A DNA stretch of 64,000 nt, taken from positions 3,286,001 to 3,350,000 of the forward strand of contig JAJFZO010000168.1 of the NCBI GenBank assembly GCA_021397835.1. Direction: 5' to 3'. The translations under genes and the position numbers were made by a program. Within the stretch, counting starts at the first letter, position 1; each line of letters begins with the position of its first letter. Positions 61,098 to 64,000 of the stretch are shown here, in pieces. The notes under the pieces were generated by a model. The model ran no database searches, had not been told where the DNA came from, and was given only the letters and a program-made list of their open reading frames with translations. The stretch is from Moringa oleifera. Its lineage: Eukaryota; Streptophyta; Magnoliopsida; Brassicales; Moringaceae.

Positions 61098-64000
61098 TCA
61101 AAACCTGTCACTGTAAGGTGTCCCATACACAATAAGGTAAGGCACTGTCCTCACAACAGTGTCAATTGGTATAGCGAAATTGACCCCTGAAGATATCCCT
61201 GTCCCTGCAACACATGGACCAATCAAACTGTTCAAAACCTATGACCAAATCACTTCTCCCCAAAAGGAATCGATCAAGATTTCAATTTGCAATAGGGAAA
61301 GGTAATTAATTAAAGAGTCACATCTATGCAATCAACCTTGTATTTATTAACCAACTATATGGAAAGAAGCCTTTACAGTGGAGGAAACGGTCCAGTAAGA
61401 CATGTAGTGTTTTGTTTTCTTTGCTTCAAAGGTAAAAATTAAGGCTTAAAAGGAAAAAAATGAATGAAGATGCGTAACTTCACCTTTGCGAGTGAAAGTT
61501 GCAGTGTTTACACCAATAACGTGGCCATATGAATCAATCAAAGGTCCACCTGAATTCCCTGTAGAGATTCAAAAGATTAAGGAAAAGATAAACACACCAA
61601 ACGGATTTGATGAAACTTTAAGGGCACCATGAAGACCAGCATCATAGATAAAACTGAGATTAGAAATACAAAACAGATTTTACAAGATTTTGAGCAATTT
61701 ATTTCTCCCAAAAACAATCAGATCACACCAACACCTTATGAAGCCTAAGACACAGGTACACTATCATTATAAGCATACTTTGCAACTCTCAGAAAATGGA
61801 AATGAAAGTTTATTGAACAAGTGTATAAGCACCATTGAGAGCCTTCAGTGTTAAGGTCATATGATTTAACACTAAAGAATATCGAAAGGCCTAGAGTATC
61901 ATACTCTCATTCAAAGAAATTAACAATTCTACCTGCATTAATAGCAGCGTCAGTCTGAATAGCCCCTTTTATGGCCCTCCCATTTGGTGAAGGTATCTCC
62001 CTGCCTAATCCACTGACCACCTGCTTAATTCAAATTAAACAGCAATGATTTTCATGTTTTTAACAGTTTCTTGATTAATTAGACGCACCAGGGCAGAAAG
62101 TTTGCTCCCAGTGGACAAATATATTCAAGAAATGACTCTTATATTTGCCAAAACGATTAAAACCAGGACTAACCAGTCCTTATATTTTACTTACAAGAAC
62201 TGCATAAAATTTTTAACAGGCAGAGAAGTAATCATGCAGTAGGCAAGTTGACTTTCCCAGTCAATTTCATGGCAGGATACTGTAGTACTACTGATATGAT
62301 AGATGTTTTTAACTTTGAGGTGCTTATAGCAGTCGTTTTTTCGAAACATTACCCCTGTTGTTAAAGTGTTCTCATAGCCATACGGGTTTCCTATTGCAAA
62401 GCAGCTCTGACCCACGTGTAAATCACGTGAAGTACCAATAGCAACAGGCTTTAGGTCATACCCCTCAACATCAACCTGCACATGATATGAGTGATGCAGT
62501 AAGTTAAATAGAAATTTACTTGATATATTACATCTAAATATATGGACACTGAAATTACAGTACAATGGAAGAGCTCCACAGACATGACATCTCCATGTGC
62601 AAATGATAAGTACATTGTTTACAGTTGCAAATTGTGACAACAATAAAGGTCAAGAAAGAATCTACGCAAACTTTTAACTATCATGCACATTGTGGTGCAG
62701 TTAGTGGCTACATGCATCCACCTTAACCCCTTTCCCCCGACCTCCTTCCCCACGTTTTTCCTTTCTTTGGGTAAGTAATTCCCGTGGTACAGCCCAGTTA
62801 TTGTAATGCTGCAGAGGCCAAAGCAAAATTGACAACAGTGAGCCTCACAATTGAGCAACTTCTAATGTGTAATTAGTTCATTTCTGATGTCACTGGCGCA
62901 TAGTTCATGCAGTTGTACAAATAGTAGGCTAGACAACACATACAACCATGATTGATAAGTCCTTGAAATCAGACACATTCCAATATAAACATTCAGTAAA
63001 TTAGAAGGACGTTTTTTTTTCTTTTTTCCGTTCTTTTGTGTTTATCAATTGAGATATATGGGGGTGGGAAGAGTTAAACTTAGGGAGAGGTGTGGCCTGT
63101 GCTGAATGGAAATAATGACATTTAGAAGTGTCCTAATCTCACTGGGTTAACTGCATAATTTACTCCTTACAAACTTATAATAAGCTTCAATAATTGTAGT
63201 AATTCAGGCTTGAGGAAATAATAATGACCTTTAAAACAGCCAAATCATAAGCTGGATCAACACCAACAATCTTCCCTTCCTTGGAAAAGCTATTGCCCCT
63301 GGCATCAACAAGAAACACCTGCATAATAATAGAACTGCAACTCAGAATGGCTGCACTAGTTAATGAAGCTGTGCTGCTTATCGTTGCCCAGTCAGAACAA
63401 AAGATGACATAAATGAAAAGGATAATAACTAGAAATAGCGCAAAACCTTACAACTTTGTAATCCGCTTTTATCTGTAGCTAACTTTGCAACAACATGATA
63501 ATTAGTTACCTGTTATACATAAGAAACAATATTTTGAATTGGGAACATTGGAACAAAAGCAATTTGATGGCTTTTACATAAAATCAATAATGCACTCAGA
63601 TATGGCATAGATGTTAATATCGAGCTTTCAAATATTAATATACTTATGGCAGGCAGAGCATTATCAGAAGGATATATTTAGCATTGTTTTCCATGGAAGT
63701 TAAACCTTCCACACAATGCAGGATATTTTCTGAATGACAACATGTGTATAATAGGCAACATATAATTTCAAAATCATCAGTCAATTAGAAAAAGGAAAAA
63801 TAAAATAAAGTTTTTCAATGCCTTGCGCTTGGCAGAGTTGATTTCCACTTTTAAAATATTTCTTTTACTGATGAACAGTATAATATTGCCAGCAGAATAG
63901 TAAAACAAATAGCCAAAAGAGGCAATTGCATATAACAGTAAGGAATGCCTACAATGTGACCAAATTTATCCCAAATGAAGCCCGAACCTGTCCCTTCCAC
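61098..64000 (-). CDS. DEG5: Deg-type serine protease DEG5, chloroplast lumen (3' part, seven exons)
   Basis: Trypsin-like Deg/HtrA protease; the 5' part, including the targeting sequence, lies beyond 64000. CDS exons in gene order: 63953 to beyond 64000, 63447-63509, 63229-63318, 62353-62475, 61933-62020, 61484-61558, 61098-61186, all frame-consistent. Visible residues begin VEGTGSGFIWDKFGHI. The catalytic triad is intact: His in VTNYHVVAKL, Asp in VDPAYDLAVLK, Ser in GNSGGPLID. The region GQSCFAIGNPYGYENTLTTG is the usual strand-loop before the active-site Ser. The protein ends YLIVYGTPYSDRF directly after the protease domain, with no PDZ domain. That is the known difference between DEG5 and its lumenal partner DEG8 or DEG1. 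In Arabidopsis, DEG5 and DEG8 form a complex that helps degrade photodamaged PSII D1 protein. The tail and neighbours support DEG5 over DEG8. Confidence 0.92.

Noticed and set aside
60849..61190. Hydrophobic 113-codon frame on the plus strand
   Set aside because: Its end is antisense to the last DEG5 exon and it has no domain; the minus-strand DEG5 reading explains the interval.
1..64000. CRISPR array, phage, operon or bacterial-type system
   Set aside because: Spliced plant genes throughout; no regularly spaced repeats with unique spacers and no prokaryotic gene clusters.

Overview
The window is nuclear DNA of a flowering plant, almost certainly a eudicot. Genes have many GT-AG introns. They encode plant-specific proteins (a CIN-type TCP factor with a miR319 site, a chloroplast-lumen Deg protease). 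Long, very A+T-rich spacers with decayed retroelements and foldback repeats separate them. The sequence does not fix the species.

Layout from left to right: a degenerate tandem repeat and A+T-rich DNA (1-1190); the spliced 5' leader and coding exon of a TCP2-like factor (+, CDS 3091-4488); about 10 kb without a recognisable gene; a single-exon F-box protein gene (-, 15682-16890); about 10 kb of A+T-rich DNA holding several copies of one foldback repeat family, a small promoter-like island and an orphan exon-like frame; ornithine delta-aminotransferase (-, 27889-37199, ten coding exons, 479 aa), with a TRIM-type mini-retrotransposon and a short non-LTR insertion in its introns; a spacer with a decayed Ty3/Gypsy element and RNase H relics of LINE type (about 41.0-47.1 kb); a five-KH-domain RNA-binding protein (-, 50713-55247, seven coding exons, 624 aa); a small Sm-like protein resembling the NatC subunit NAA38 (+, 60190-60528) with a 2.3-kb intron in its 5' leader; and the 3' part of DEG5 (-, 61098 to beyond 64000), which runs off the right edge.

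The genes are housekeeping or developmental and do not form one pathway. What links them is gene order. From memory of the Arabidopsis map, TCP2, an F-box gene, a KH gene, an Sm-like gene and DEG5 lie consecutively at AT4G18390, 18380, 18375, 18372 and 18370. The window keeps that order, with OAT (AT5G46180 in Arabidopsis) lying between the F-box and KH genes. I found no sign of a new biological system. The points most worth checking are this microsynteny, two upstream ORFs in the TCP2 leader, and the small retroelements inside OAT introns. Exon borders were read by eye from splice motifs and reading-frame continuity, not from transcripts.
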